Counted from the first letter of the stretch, positions 10,458-21,265 are shown. The stretch is DNA of 64,000 nt from Macrotis lagotis (GCF_037893015.1 NC_133658.1:17294268-17358267); one strand, 5' to 3'. Translations and numbers: made by a program. The notes: generated by a model not told the origin, from the sequence alone.

Positions 10458-10735
10458 TACTAGGTGGTGCAGTGGATAGAGCACTGGCCTTCGAGTCAGG
10501 AGGATGAGAGTTGGCATCCAACCTCAGTGACCTTGGGCAAGTCACTTAATTCTGCCTCACCTCCAGGGCCCTCTCTGGTTGTCCTGATTCTTATCTGGAC
10601 ACTGGACCTAGATGACTCTGGAGGAGAAAGTGAAGCTGGGTATTTAGCACAGCACCCCCTCCCTCAGATCCAATTCATGTGCTTGTCATGGCATCGTGGT
10701 CCTCTTCAGAAATGAAGGACAAATAAAACAAAATA
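10458..10735 (+). mobile_element. Marsupial tailed SINE, nearly full length
   Basis: The tRNA-like head CTAGGTGGTGCAGTGGATAG runs through TGACCTTGGGCAAGTCACTT, GACCTAGATGACTCTGGAGG and CTTCAGAAATGAAGGACAAA. The latter half is the tail shared with 4,639-4,880 and 19,630-19,810. Confidence 0.75.
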
Positions 10736-11240
10736 TCATTTGAAAAAGAAAAGAAAATGAAGGCCAAACATTATCAGATGCATATCACTTATATTCTGGC
10801 CTAGACCTGTGATTTTATTAGTTATGGGAACAAAAGCAAACTGACAACTACTTTAACAGTTTATAACTTATAGAGTTGCCTGGAGAGGTGAGAGGTCAAG
10901 CCACCATTTAAAAAATTAAATTAGTTTTTAAAAATGAATGAAAACCTTGCTTCTCTCTTCCTTACACTTTGAGATTAAGTCACTTTGAGGGATAACACGG
11001 CCAATATCATCCAGAGGCTTGAACCCAGCTATCTTTCCTCTTCTTGGTTTCCTACTTCTGTTCCTGTTCTTGCTCCCATTTCTCCTTCTGTTGCCTCTAC
11101 ACCAGCATAAACATCAAATATATAGAGAAGGAAGAACCAAAAATGATTGTAAATGACTATAGGAATTGGTAAACTATTTTCAATCTTTGTTGTAAAAGAT
11201 ACCCCCACTCCTGCATCTTAAAAGGTACCCCTTTCCCTTC
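10736..11240. other. Unique intergenic sequence
   Basis: No gene or clear repeat was recognised. Confidence 0.4.
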
Positions 11241-11244
11241 CCAG

Positions 11245-11725
11245 AATCATGGAATTTGGGAGGTGAATGGGACCTCCTTGGTCATTTAGTTCAGTCCCAT
11301 ACCAAAGAAATTCTGTTTTTGTATACTCAACAAGTGGTCATCCATTTCTTTCCTTAAGTGGTATCTCTGAGCCTCAAGGCAGCTCCCCTTATTTGGGGGC
11401 TTGGCTTTTTTAATTAGAAAAGTTGTCTTCCCAGTCTGAAATGACCTCTTTGCCCCTTCTTCCTAATACTCCCGATTCTCCCCTTTTGGACCAAATGGAA
11501 CAAGCCTAAGCCCTTCTCCCATGTACAAAACTTCTATTACCTGAGGATAGAAATGACAGTCCCCTCTATGTCTTCTCTTCTCCATGTTCAACATTCTAGG
11601 TTCTTCTGGAACAACCCTTCCAACTCTCTCATTCTGGTTACCCAGATACTACAGGCACCCTCTAATTTATCGCTGACCTTTTTATGTCATGATTCCCAGA
11701 ATGGATCATAATATTATTGAGTCCT
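11245..11725 (-). mobile_element. CR1/L3-like LINE remnant
   Basis: GGACCTCCTTGGTCATTTAG, CCAAATGGAACAAGCCTAAG and TATGTCTTCTCTTCTCCATG follow the reverse-complement order of CR1/L3-type 3' sequence, as I recall it. It is strongly diverged. Confidence 0.4.
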
Positions 11726-11769
11726 GTCTAGGGTAAAAACAGAAGACTTTTCAAAAAGAAAAAGAAAAA

Positions 11770-11960
11770 CAAGCCCCCATGTGCTTAAGGAGCTCATTTT
11801 CCAATGGGGGAGAGGATAGGAAAATATATGCAAGATATATTTAGAATAAATGGAATATGGGAAGGAAGACCTTAGTACTGGGGCTTGAGGGAGGAGGACT
11901 TCTGCAGAAGACTGGATAGGAATTGAGTCTGGAAGGGATAGGGTTCCTTTCCTCCGAGGA
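11770..11960 (-). mobile_element. L2-like LINE remnant
   Basis: GCTTAAGGAGCTCATTTTCC and the downstream GGAGGACTTCTGCAG resemble reverse-strand L2 3' sequence. Confidence 0.45.
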
Positions 11961-12359
11961 CTTTAAACTAATGCTTGATGAGTTGGTATGTTAGAGTGGG
12001 GATTTCTTTGTTGGAATTCTGAAGATGCTTTGAGTAGGAGGTAGTGACTAATGTGGGCTTAGAGGAAAGCTAGGAAGTCTCTGAGAAAAACCTCAGTTTC
12101 CTTATCTGTAAAATGAATGGCTTGGACTAGGAAAACCATGTTCCTTCTAGGTCTAGATTCTATGATCCCTTGGAGAATGCTAATCATAATTCCAGAAATT
12201 TCTCTGTCAACACATTTTTATTGAGAAGTTGCTCAGCATGAAAAATAGTACAATGTTGGAGAAAGAGCACTGGATTTTGAATGATCTGGATTCAAATCTT
12301 GATTTTAGACACAAGGACCTCCCCTCTTCAATCTATCCTCCGAATAGCTTCTTTTTTGT

Positions 12360-12511
12360 TACTGTTCTTTATTTTTTTGGTAAGGCAAATGGGATTAAGT
12401 GACTTACCCAAGGTCATACAGCTAGTAAGTATTAAGTGTCTGAGGTCAGATTTGAACTCAGGTCCTCCTGACTCCTGGGCTAGTGCTCTGTACCACCTAA
12501 CTGTCCTCCAT
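12360..12511 (-). mobile_element. WSINE1-like SINE
   Basis: GGTAAGGCAAATGGGATTAA, TTTGAACTCAGGTCCTCCTG and TGTACCACCTAACTGTCC are consistent with a reverse-strand copy. Confidence 0.8.
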
Positions 12512-12520
12512 ATAGTTTTT

Positions 12521-12562
12521 CTCCTCCTCCTCCTCCTCCTCCTCCTCCTCCTCCTCCTCCTT
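12521..12562. repeat. (CTC)n microsatellite
   Basis: A run of CTC triplets immediately before the next SINE, probably the expanded A-rich tail region of that minus-strand copy. Confidence 0.93.
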
Positions 12563-12694
12563 CTGCAAGGCAATGGGGTTAAGTGATTTGATCAAGGTCA
12601 CATAGCTAAGTAAATATTATGTCTGAGGTCACATTTGAACTCAGGTCCTCCTGATTCCAGGACAGGTGCTCCACCCACTGCACCACCTAGCTGA
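12563..12694 (-). mobile_element. WSINE1-like SINE
   Basis: TTCTGCAAGGCAATGGGGTT through CACTGCACCACCTAGCTG in reverse orientation. This and the previous copy lie head to tail. Confidence 0.82.
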
Positions 12695-12729
12695 ATTTCA
12701 TAAAGCTTCTTCTCTTTTGTTTCATATAG

Positions 12730-12885
12730 CTTCTTAATGTGATATTCCTAAATACAGATTTGACCTTGTCACTCTTTAGCTCAAGAAATTTTAGTGGCTC
12801 CCTATTACCTCTCCTATCAAATGCAGGCTTCTCTGGTTGGCAGTTAATGCCCTTCTCCCCTCAGATCCAACATCCCTTTCTTGAC
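12730..12885 (+). mobile_element. L2-like LINE remnant
   Basis: TTTGACCTTGTCACTCTTTA, AGTGGCTCCCTATTACCTCT and the CTCTGGTTGGCAGTTAATGC string match the L2 3' region that precedes its terminus. Confidence 0.5.
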
Positions 12886-13139
12886 TTGGTATGCATTAGT
12901 ACTCAAAAATTCTGTGGTTCATTAAAAACTGTCTTTTTTTGCTTTCACACACACACAGACATCCGGACAATATTTCATGTCTGGCTCGGTACATTTGTGC
13001 TGAGGCAGTGGGCTCCAAGTTACAAACAGCAGTCTCAGAGCCATCATGGATGAAGGTTGGGGGAGAATGAGCATCTGTATATGGGAAAAGAAGGGAGAAA
13101 AGCCTTCTGCCTCTCACAGATGGTATTTGTTGGGAATCA

Positions 13140-13270
13140 TGGGGAAATGAGGTTAGATAGGTAAAGTGAGACCAGATTAAGGAGGGCCTGAAAAGCCAGA
13201 CAAAGGGATATGGGGCTTGATGGAGGAAGTGGTAGGTAGATCCTGGCTTCTAATGGCTGCAATTGTAAGG
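13140..13270 (-). mobile_element. L2-like LINE remnant (weak)
   Basis: AGGAGGGCCTGAAAAGCCAG and the following text resemble reverse-strand L2 sequence, but divergence is high. Confidence 0.3.
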
Positions 13271-13641
13271 AAGCATTGCTGCCTCAATTTAGCCTGCTAT
13301 CAAGGGGTTTAGCACAATAAATTGCTATCCTGATGGACTTATTCTTTCAAAATATTTCTCTGGCATTTTTGCAATGTGGATTTTTCCTGAATTCTCTGTC
13401 TATCCCTCAGGAGACTGGGATGCTATGGGGAAGGAAGGTGGAGAAATGCCAGACAGGAGCCACCCTGGCTCTCCCTAGCACCAGAGCAGCTGACCAGGGA
13501 AGTGGCTCACTGTGTTTATAATTCTGCTGGGGCATGTAGGCTTGCCAACAGGGGAAGGATGCTGCTGTACAACAAAAGGGAGGGGTGGATGGAGGAAGCA
13601 GCCATTATGTGGTGAATGAACAGAGAAGACAATAGAGAAAG

Positions 13642-13657
13642 CCAGAGAGACAGAGAG

Positions 13658-13746
<89 letters not shown>
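13642..13746. repeat. (GA)n microsatellite
   Basis: About 100 bp of almost pure GA. The Ser-Leu and Arg-Glu frames on both strands are artefacts. Confidence 0.97.
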
Positions 13747-13764
13747 CTTGTTTGTATATGTTTG

Positions 13765-13857
13765 TATGTTGTCTCCTTCACTAGATTTTGGATTCCTTCT
13801 TTTTCTACCCCCCCCATCTAGCACATAGTAGGTGCTTAACAAATATTTGTTGATTGA
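13765..13857 (+). mobile_element. L2 LINE 3' end remnant
   Basis: ATCTAGCACATAGTAGGTGC and TTAACAAATATTTGTTGATT are the hallmark L2 3' terminus. Confidence 0.65.
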
Positions 13858-13935
13858 TTTAACTAATGGTGATGATGAAGATGGTAATGATGATGGTGAA
13901 AATGATGATGATGGTGGTGGTAATGATAATAGCAC

Positions 13936-14195
13936 TGGTGATAAATGCTTAACATTTATATATCAACTTATGGTTTGTGAAGCATTTTCCTTATATTATC
14001 TGTCTCATTTGATCCTTACAACATTCCCAGGATGGAGATGCTGTTATACTCATTTTATAGATGAGGAAACTAAGCCAAATAGTAGTAAAGTGACTTATAC
14101 AGGACCACAGAGCTAAGGCCATGACCAGAGCAGGATTTCATCTCAGGTCTTCCTGACTCCAAGGTCAGTCCTCTCTCCCCAAGCCACCTCCCTAC
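13936..14195 (-). mobile_element. MIR SINE
   Basis: ATAGATGAGGAAACTAAGCC, AAGTGACTTATACAGGACCA and CAGGTCTTCCTGACTCCAAG appear in reverse MIR order. Confidence 0.65.
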
Positions 14196-14579
14196 CTCTA
14201 GTATGGACCTGCTTCAGTAGGTCCTGGAACAGCACATCTGAAAATTAGACTGAACTGTTTGGGTAGAGGTGAAGTTGGAGCTGCAGACTCAGCCCAAGAA
14301 CCACTTTGGGGAATCCTATTAGCTGGAAATTTCTCCTAATCTCTGTCACTAGAGAAGAGGACTTGAGTACCTGAGCATCCTTGATGCATCTCACCAACCC
14401 TATTGTCTCTGTTTGTTCTAGCTTTTGAACCTGACACCAGCATGACTTAGATTTAATTCTCACCAACCTTTTAGCTTGAGGTACCCCTCCCTCAATGTTC
14501 TACTTCTGCTTCAAGTGCTAGCTTGAACCTAGAAAGAACCCTCAATTTGGAATTTGGATCTGGGTTTGATTCTTGATTT

Positions 14580-14795
14580 TGGTATAATGCAAAGAGTGTA
14601 GTGTCTGGGATTGGGAAGAGCTGAATTTAATTCAAATTGGACCTTAGACAGTTCTGACCTTCAGGCAGGTCAGTTAACTTCTCTCTGCCTCAGCTTCCTC
14701 AATTGTAAGACAAGGATAATAAAAGAGCAGGATTATTGAGAGGATCAAGTGACATAATATTTATAAAGTGCTGAGTAGATAGTAGGTGTTTTATG
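14580..14795 (+). mobile_element. MIR SINE
   Basis: CTCTGCCTCAGCTTCCTCAA, TTGTAAGACAAGGATAATAA and AAAGTGCTGAGTAGATAGTA cover the MIR core and 3' part. Confidence 0.6.
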
Positions 14796-14799
14796 CATG

Positions 14800-15100
14800 T
14801 TTATTTTCTCCCTTCCATTTTTCTTCCTCCTTCCCTCTTTTCTTCCTTCATTCCCTCCCTCCTCCCCTCTTCCTTCTTTCCATTCCCTCCTTCCTTCTAC
14901 TCCCCCTGCTTCCTTCCTTCCTTCCCCCCTCCTTCCCGCTTTTCTTCTTTCATCCTCTCCCTCCTTGCTTCCCTCCTTCTTTTATTCCATTTTTTCCTTC
15001 TTTCCCTCCCTCTTCCCTTATTTCCACATCCTTCCACTCCCATCCTTCCTTCCTTCTCTCCTTCTCTTCCTCCCTCCATTCCTTTCTTCTGTCCCTCTCA
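14800..15100. repeat. Pyrimidine-rich TTCC/CCTT tract
   Basis: 300 bp of C/T tetramers. Three overlapping open frames (Phe/Pro/Ser/Leu) are composition artefacts. Confidence 0.95.
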
Positions 15101-15113
15101 AGAGTGAAAGCAT

Positions 15114-15123
15114 TCCCTTGGGA
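15114..15123. promoter_or_regulatory. Exact EBF consensus site TCCCTTGGGA
   Basis: TCCCTTGGGA fits the COE palindrome TCCCNNGGGA exactly, with the preferred AT at the 5' side (ATTCCCTTGGGATA). It lies 22 kb upstream of EBF2. Occupancy is unknown. Confidence 0.35.
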
Positions 15124-15214
15124 TATGAAAGACTGACATCATCTGAAAGATTCCTGCTTTCAGCCCATGTGAGAATTCCTCTCACTGACACAGCTTCTAA
15201 CCCCCTTTGGGTCT

Positions 15215-15335
15215 AAGAGAGTTTAATTCAACCCACAAGCATTTATTAATTACACATTATGGACCAGTCACTCTCTTAGAAACTGGGGGTTCAAATAAAA
15301 TAAATGGAATAATCCTTACTCACAAAAGACTGAGG
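15215..15335 (-). mobile_element. L2 LINE 3' end remnant
   Basis: TTCAACCCACAAGCATTTAT and the GGTTCAAATAAAATAAATGG region read as reverse-strand L2. Confidence 0.45.
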
Positions 15336-15349
15336 CTCCAATTCTTACT

Positions 15350-15590
15350 TTTAAGCACCTCAAGGTACCATGCTAAGCCCTTTATAATTATTATCGCATT
15401 TGTTTTTCATAACCACCCTGAGAGATATATGCAATTATCATCCTCATTCTACAGTTGAGGAAACTGATGTAAGAAGTTAAATAACTTGCCCAGGGTCACA
15501 CAGCTAGTCATTGGCAGATGTGAGATTTGAATGCAGCTCTGTCTGTCTCCACCCACTCCAAGCTCTGTCCACTACACCATGTTGCCTCTC

Positions 15591-15592
<2 letters not shown>
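15350..15592 (-). mobile_element. MIR SINE
   Basis: TCTACAGTTGAGGAAACTGA, TAACTTGCCCAGGGTCACAC and TGTCCACTACACCATGTTGC are a well-preserved reverse MIR. Confidence 0.75.

Positions 15593-15593
<1 letters not shown>

Positions 15594-15656
<63 letters not shown>
15594..15656. repeat. (GA)n microsatellite
   Basis: A pure GA run immediately next to the MIR end. Confidence 0.97.
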
Positions 15657-15658
<2 letters not shown>

Positions 15659-16108
15659 AAGATCAAAATGGCAAAGGTGAATATGCCAAGAGGGAAATGT
15701 ACATGTCCTCCCCTGGAAAATCTGCAGATGCTCCTTTTTCAATTTTGATTTTGAGGTCTGTGGATTCAATCACTGTGTTTTCTCAGGAATCTCCCAAACT
15801 GACTCTTAGAAGTTGGATTTGGCAAACACATATGTCGCTGGCACCTGAAACTCACGAGCTCAGCAGTAGGCAGCAAGCAAGAGCTTGGGCTCTATCCAGA
15901 ACTCACCTATTTGCTGGTGTATTTGGCAGCTTTTAATCCCAGGAGGAGATTCAGACCTAGGTCCATGTTTCAGCCAAGGTGACACACTTTGACTTCTGTG
16001 TCCCTCCCCAGCATGGCAGAGTGACAGGGCTCTGACCTTGGGCTCAAAAAGACCCAGACTCCAATTCTTCCAAGCAGGTCAATGCTGCTCAGGTCCCTTA
16101 GCTGCTTC

Positions 16109-16291
16109 TTGCCTCAGTTTCCTTTTTTTAGAAAATTTATTTAAGGTAATAGGGTTAAGTGATTTGTCCAAGGTCACACAGCTAGGTAATTATTAAGTGT
16201 CTGAGATCAGATTTGAATTCAGGTCCTTCTGACTTCCAGGGCTGGTGCTTTATTCACTTGTGCCACCTAGCTTCCCTTTTGCCTCAGTTTC
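16109..16291 (-). mobile_element. WSINE1-like SINE, first of a pair at one target site
   Basis: The body at about 16126-16278 runs from TTTAAGGTAATAGGGTTAAG to TGTGCCACCTAGCTTCC. TTGCCTCAGTTTC flanks it at 16109-16121 and 16279-16291. Confidence 0.83.
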
Positions 16292-16458
16292 TTTTTATTT
16301 TAGGTTCTGGCAAGGCAAATGGGGTTAAGTGGCTTTCCCAAGGCCACACAGCGAGGTAATTGTTAAGTGTCTGAGGCCAGATTTGAATTTAGGTACTCCT
16401 GACTCCAGGGCCGATGCTCTATCCATTGCACCACCTAGCCACCCCTTGCCTCAGTTTC
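16279..16458 (-). mobile_element. WSINE1-like SINE, second of a pair at the same target site
   Basis: The body at about 16292-16445 runs from GGCAAGGCAAATGGGGTTAA to CATTGCACCACCTAGCCACC plus CC. Its flanks are TTGCCTCAGTTTC at 16279-16291 and 16446-16458, the same 13-mer as the first copy. That 13-mer is part of an older MIR core (GCCTCAGTTTCCT). Confidence 0.85.
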
Positions 16459-16699
16459 CTACCCATACAATTAGAAGTTGGGCTTGATTGCCACCGAGGT
16501 TCCTTCCAACTGTCAATCTATGTATTCCTTTGTCCCAATGGTATAGATGAAATAGCTCTGGTCTTGGAGTCAGAACAGGTAGACTCATGGAGTTCTAGAG
16601 TTGGAAAGAACCTCAGTGAATACCTAGGAAGAATCCACAAACACTCCCATTCTGGATTCGAATCTTAGCCATGTGACTGAAGTCACTTTGATCCGTTAA

Positions 16700-16875
16700 T
16701 GAAGGAGTTGTTCTTGGCTTGGCCCTGTTCTCAGGGTTGGGAAGATAAAGCCCCAAGCAGAGCAGTTCCCGCTCTCTGGAACTTACATTCCACTGCTGGA
16801 TCATGCTGTGAACATGGAAGAACATGGGAGAAATTGTAATGTGGGACGATGAGGTGGGGGAGAAATCCAGGCAAA
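16700..16875 (-). mobile_element. L2-like LINE remnant
   Basis: CTCTCTGGAACTTACATTCC is a weak reverse-strand L2 signature. Confidence 0.35.
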
Positions 16876-16989
16876 GGAATCTCGGAAGATTTGTTTCAGT
16901 TGGGTGGGTGGTGCAGATTAGGGAATCGTAATACTGCCACCTATTTGGTGCTTCCTAATCTCTTCTTGGTGCCCTGGACCCTTGGGTCA

Positions 16990-17940
16990 TCTGATGAGGA
17001 CCTTTTCTCAGAATCCCATTTGTAAAAGCAAACATATAGAATGACAAAGAATACCAATTATATGGAAATTGAATTATCAAGTGATTTCATACTAAGCAAA
17101 TGCATGAACCTAAACTGAGAGTCTCTGCCTAAGGGCTTCATGTGATTATTGTGAGGGAATGTTTTGGAATCTTTCTAACACACAGAAATATGCGAGGGAT
17201 GGGTATTGTGGGGTCAGAGGAGACGTCTTCCCTTCCCCGCTGGAGGAGACTCCCTAGCTCGTCCCCATCAGATGCACTGGCCAGTTGCAAGGGTCTGAAT
17301 ATCTCGTGGGTGAGTCAGGGAGCCCTTTCCCATGTTGCCACAGGCTGGATGCAAAGGAAAAAGGAGAAGGGCTTTGAGGGAAGAGGGGCCAGGAGGACGG
17401 AAGTCAGGGCTCCCTGATGGAGCTGGCTGAGGAGTCGTTGGTCCAGGTGGCAGGAGCCACAGAGGCCTGCCGTTCTGGGCAAAGGTCGGAGTCAGGGGAT
17501 GCAGAGTTAACTAGCTGAAGACAGAACTCGAAGAAACTGCTGGAGAGGAACCTCGAACCAGCTGATCAGAAGGAGGCATAGATGATGGTCACCTATCTGC
17601 ATTATGAGCTGTTGGGTTTGATTTGGTTTGGTCTGGCTTTGCAAGGACTATGCTTCACCCTCTGACTGAGGGAAATGGCACACCCAGAACATGGGGCCTG
17701 CTTATAGCTCTGCTAAACAGGATTGCATGCTTTCAAACAAACCTGTCCCTTCTTCTATACTCTGTAATCATTCATGTTTTCAGGGGACTGGCTATCCTTA
17801 GGGGAGAGTTAGAAAGGAATCACATTCAGGTGTTTTTAGGAAGGTCCCAAGTGGAGGCATGAGGCCAAGATAATGGGAAGTGGGTAAAAGTGAAAGAGAC
17901 CTATGGGAGCCCAGAGCTTTAGTTTGAAACCATAGCTGAC
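16990..17940. other. Unique intergenic sequence
   Basis: No repeat or gene was recognised over about 950 bp. A 91-codon plus-strand frame at 17,142 resembles nothing I know. Confidence 0.45.
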
Positions 17941-18775
17941 TTCTCCTCCTCCTCCTTCTTTCTTCTTCTTTTTCTTCCTTCTTTTCTTCTTCTTCCTTCT
18001 TTCCTCTTCTCCTTATTTTTTTCCTTCCTTCCTTCCTTCCTTCCTTCCTTCCTTCCTTCCTTCCTTCCTCTCTTCCTTCCTTCCCTCCTCCCTTCCCTCC
18101 TTTCCTTCTTTCCTCCCTCCCTCCCTCCCTCCCTTCCTTCCTTCCTTCCTTCCTTCCTTCCTTCCTTCCTTCCTTCCTTCCTTCCTTCCTTCCTTCCTCT
18201 CTTCCTTCCTTCCCTCCTCCCTTCCCTCCTTTCCTTCTTTCCTCCCTTCCTCCCTCCCTTCCTTCCTTCCTTCCTTCCTTCCTTCTTTCCTTCCTTCCTT
18301 CTTTCCTTCCTCTTCTCCTTCTTCTTTCCTCTTCTTCTTCTTTCTCCCTTCTGTCATCTTCTTTTCTTCTTTCTTCTTCTTTTCTTTTTTCTTCTTTTTC
18401 TCCTTTCTACTTCTTCCTTCTTCTTCTTCCTTCCTTCCTTCTTCTCCTTCTTCTCCTTTTCTTCTTTCTCCCTTCAGTCATCTTCTTTTCTTCTTTCTTC
18501 TTTTTCCTTTTCTTCTTTCTCCTTCCTTCCTTCCTTTTTCTTCTTTTCTTTTTTTCTCTTCTTGTTCTTCCTCCTCCTCCTCCTCCTTAGTTTTCTCATC
18601 TTTGCTGTTCTCTTTCTCCTTCTCCTTCTTCCTCTTCCTCCTGCTCTTGTATTAATTCTCCTCCTCCTCCTTCTTCTTCCCCTTTTCTTCTTGGTTTCCT
18701 CCTCCTTCTCTTTCTTCTTTTCTTCTCCCCCTCCCCTTCCTTTTCCTCCTCCGCCTCCTTTTCTTCCTCCTGACC
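17941..18775. repeat. Large pyrimidine tract with (TTCC)n core
   Basis: Over 800 bp of almost pure C/T, with (TTCC)n at 18,020-18,312 and CTT/CTC-rich flanks. Two internal segments repeat almost exactly (about 18,066-18,125 and 18,197-18,256). Lys/Glu/Arg/Gly frames on the other strand are artefacts. Confidence 0.96.
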
Positions 18776-18887
18776 AACTGACAATTCAGCCAAGACTAGG
18801 TTACCTGATTCCTGTGAAAGTCAGCCCAGGGAGGGAAGAGAGTCCACTGGACAAGAAAAGGATCTTCTTTTTCCTTCTCCTTCTTGT

Positions 18888-18960
18888 TCTTCATCATCAT
18901 CATCATCATCATCATCATTGTCTCTCCATCACCCTCATCATTGCTCTTGTCATCACCATC
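18888..18960. repeat. (CAT)n triplet repeat
   Basis: A run of ATC/CAT triplets after TTGTTCTT. Confidence 0.85.
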
Positions 18961-18984
18961 ATTGCATTTTCAATTCCCTAGGTA

Positions 18985-19378
18985 TTCCTCAGGGTCTCTT
19001 TAAGGCCAAACACTCTGCTTGGTGCTGAGAAGACCCATGATGCTTTTGCCCTTTAAAGAGTTTGACAATTTAACTATGAGTGACAAAATAGGTATGAGAG
19101 AAACAATTGACTGACAATTCAAGACAGAACATGATAAGTGTGGCCTTTTTCTGTTTTTGGATTCTTCCATCATCAAACATTTATTGTTCACAGATAATGT
19201 GGATGACCTTGTGGTAAGTGCTGAAGATAAAATGATAAAAATGAAGGCTTCGCTGCCCTCAAGAGCTTCCATTCTCTGGATAGAGATAATACATATACTT
19301 ATAAGTGTATAATAAACAGACACAAAGTAAATCCAAGGTAATTTCTGAGTGGGGGGGGAGAGCACTAACTTGTATATT

Positions 19379-19426
<48 letters not shown>

Positions 19427-19495
19427 TGTGTAAAGGCTGCCTGAAGAGGAGGTGGTGATTGAATTGAGCACTGGAGGATGCTCAGGAGGCCAGGA
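18985..19495 (-). mobile_element. L2-like LINE remnant, split by (TG)n
   Basis: ATTTATTGTTCACAGATAAT, GCTGCCCTCAAGAGCTTCCA and AGGCTGCCTGAAGAGGAGGT follow reverse L2 order. Confidence 0.45.
19386..19426. repeat. (TG)n microsatellite
   Basis: Pure TG run. Confidence 0.95.
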
Positions 19496-19629
19496 ACTCC
19501 AATACTTGAGAAATGAGAAAAGTTCTGCCCTCCTAGACTGATTCTTTCCAGCTTGCCTCAGTTCTTACCTAGCCTCTAATTTTTGATTGGGTAGTACCTC
19601 AGACAAACTGAGTCCTGGGAAAGACCTTA

Positions 19630-19810
19630 GCTTAAAAAAGGCCAAAGTCTCCTGTTGCATCTGGAACTATCCCCAGTCACTGGATTCTTAAGACACTGGA
19701 GAAGAGAGTGAGGTTCATGATTTTGCACAGTTCTGGTTTTCTTAATGAAATTCCTTTGCAAGTCAAGATACCACTCTCCTGATGTCCACTGGACCTCTTC
19801 CAGGACAAAA
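19630..19810 (+). mobile_element. Marsupial tailed SINE, 3' part
   Basis: ACTATCCCCAGTCACTGGAT, GAAGAGAGTGAGGTTCATGA and CTCCTGATGTCCACTGGACC parallel the tail of the copies at 4.7 and 10.5 kb. Confidence 0.5.
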
Positions 19811-19994
19811 GATGAATTACTACTCACATACTTGATAACTCTCCTCTCTGCTTTGGGAGTTACATGCCTTCACCTCCAGCAATAGCATCATCTTTCTTTT
19901 TGGCTTTGTTCACTCACTTTTGATAGTCATGAGGGAGAGATCAGGGACAATTTCAAATGTGAAAAATTCAATTCAATAGTAAGGCAGACACTGC

Positions 19995-20160
19995 AATAAA
20001 GAAATCACTAGGTTTATTATCAGAGGTCCTGGATTCAAATTGTAGCCCTGCTATTTACTACTTGTATGCCTTTGGACACATTTCTCTTTGGCTTCTTTAT
20101 TTAAAAAAATGAGACTTTGGGTTAAATGTTCTCTAAAGTCCATTTTAGCTCTAAATCCAA
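19995..20160 (+). mobile_element. MIR SINE
   Basis: GAGGTCCTGGATTCAAATTG, ATGCCTTTGGACACATTTCT and AATGAGACTTTGGGTTAAAT are a decayed MIR. Confidence 0.55.
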
Positions 20161-20319
20161 TCACAATTACAAGTTTACAGACAAGGAACTTTGCTAGAGT
20201 ATGTGAGGATGTAGAGATGAACAGACATAGTTTTAGGAGCTTCCAAGATAATAGGAAATGAAGGTCAAATACAAGTTATGGTAATACAAGGCTGTTGTTA
20301 TTGGTCAGGGGGCCATATA

Positions 20320-20322
<3 letters not shown>

Positions 20323-20369
<47 letters not shown>

Positions 20370-20386
20370 TGGTGGTGGTGGTGGTT
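20323..20386. repeat. (TG)n followed by (GGT)n
   Basis: Pure TG to 20,368, then GGT triplets to 20,386. Confidence 0.95.
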
Positions 20387-20421
20387 AGGGGGGATCCAAG
20401 CAGGTTTCCTGGAGGAGGGAG

Positions 20422-20594
20422 GACTTATGATTTTTTTTCATTTTTGCAAGGCAATGGAGTTAAGTGGCTTGCCCAAGGCCACACAGCTAGGTAATCATTA
20501 AATGTCTGAGGTCAAATTTGAACTCAGGTCCTCCTGACTCCAGGGCCAGTGCTCTATCCACTGCACCACCTAGCTGCCCCCGACTATGATTTTT
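20422..20594 (-). mobile_element. WSINE1-like SINE with target-site duplication
   Basis: The body runs from TTTTTGCAAGGCAATGGAGT to CACTGCACCACCTAGCTGCC plus CC. GACTTATGATTTTT (20422-20435) and GACTATGATTTTT (20582-20594) flank it. Confidence 0.87.
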
Positions 20595-21094
20595 GAAGGA
20601 TAGATAGGGAGAAATGAAATAAAGGTATTCAGGAGGACTGAGAAGTGGAAGAACTTGGGACAGCCTTAAGATTTTTGATTGCAACAAAGAACACAGGAAG
20701 GAGAGAGAGATGTTGACAGGGTCATAATGTGACACTAGACCTTGAATAAAGACTTTATTTTATAGTTAAAATGGAACCAGTGAATTTTGGTTTTTAACCA
20801 GGGTAGTAACATGACTTGGACTCTTAGGAAAGCAGGCCAATGGGAATTATTTCTGGTGTTATTTCTGCCAAAGCAAAGGGGGAGGAATTGATGATCTTTG
20901 TCACAAAATTCTGTAACAACTTCCCAAGAAACTCAATATCTAGTCTCTCCTCTCCAGGAGCAGAGGGTCTGCCCCCTCATCACCTCTGACCTCCAGAGCT
21001 GTGAATTTCTAGCCCTCTCCAGTCCCTTTGGACTCCCTGCCCCAGATCCTCTTTGCAGTTTGGTTCAGGAGAGTGACCCACATGCAGGCTAGGC

Positions 21095-21265
21095 TTTCCA
21101 GTACTTCTCTTGCCTCCTCACATGCTGGGTGACCTTGAAGGAAGCATTTGACCCCTCTGTGCCTGTTTCCCTGCCAGTAAAATGGGGTTAATAGCATTGA
21201 CCTATCTCCCAGGGTTGGCAGATGAAGAAGAACCAATAAAAAATTGTTGTAAAGTCCTTTGTTTG
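21095..21265 (+). mobile_element. MIR SINE
   Basis: TGGGTGACCTTGAAGGAAGC, CTGTTTCCCTGCCAGTAAAA and CCCAGGGTTGGCAGATG appear in MIR order. Confidence 0.6.

Larger units (their letters stand above)
20160..20840 (-). mobile_element. L2-like LINE remnant interrupted by (TG)n and a SINE
   Basis: The first part ends GCAGGTTTCCTGGAGGAGGG before the SINE and continues after it with GAAGGATAGATAGGGAG, as expected for an older L2 split by a younger insertion. Confidence 0.4.

Noticed and set aside
18013..18357. 114-codon Lys/Glu/Gly/Arg frame and similar frames at 13.6, 14.8, 15.5, 31.3 and 53.1 kb
   Set aside because: They are translations of GA, TTCC or CA microsatellites.
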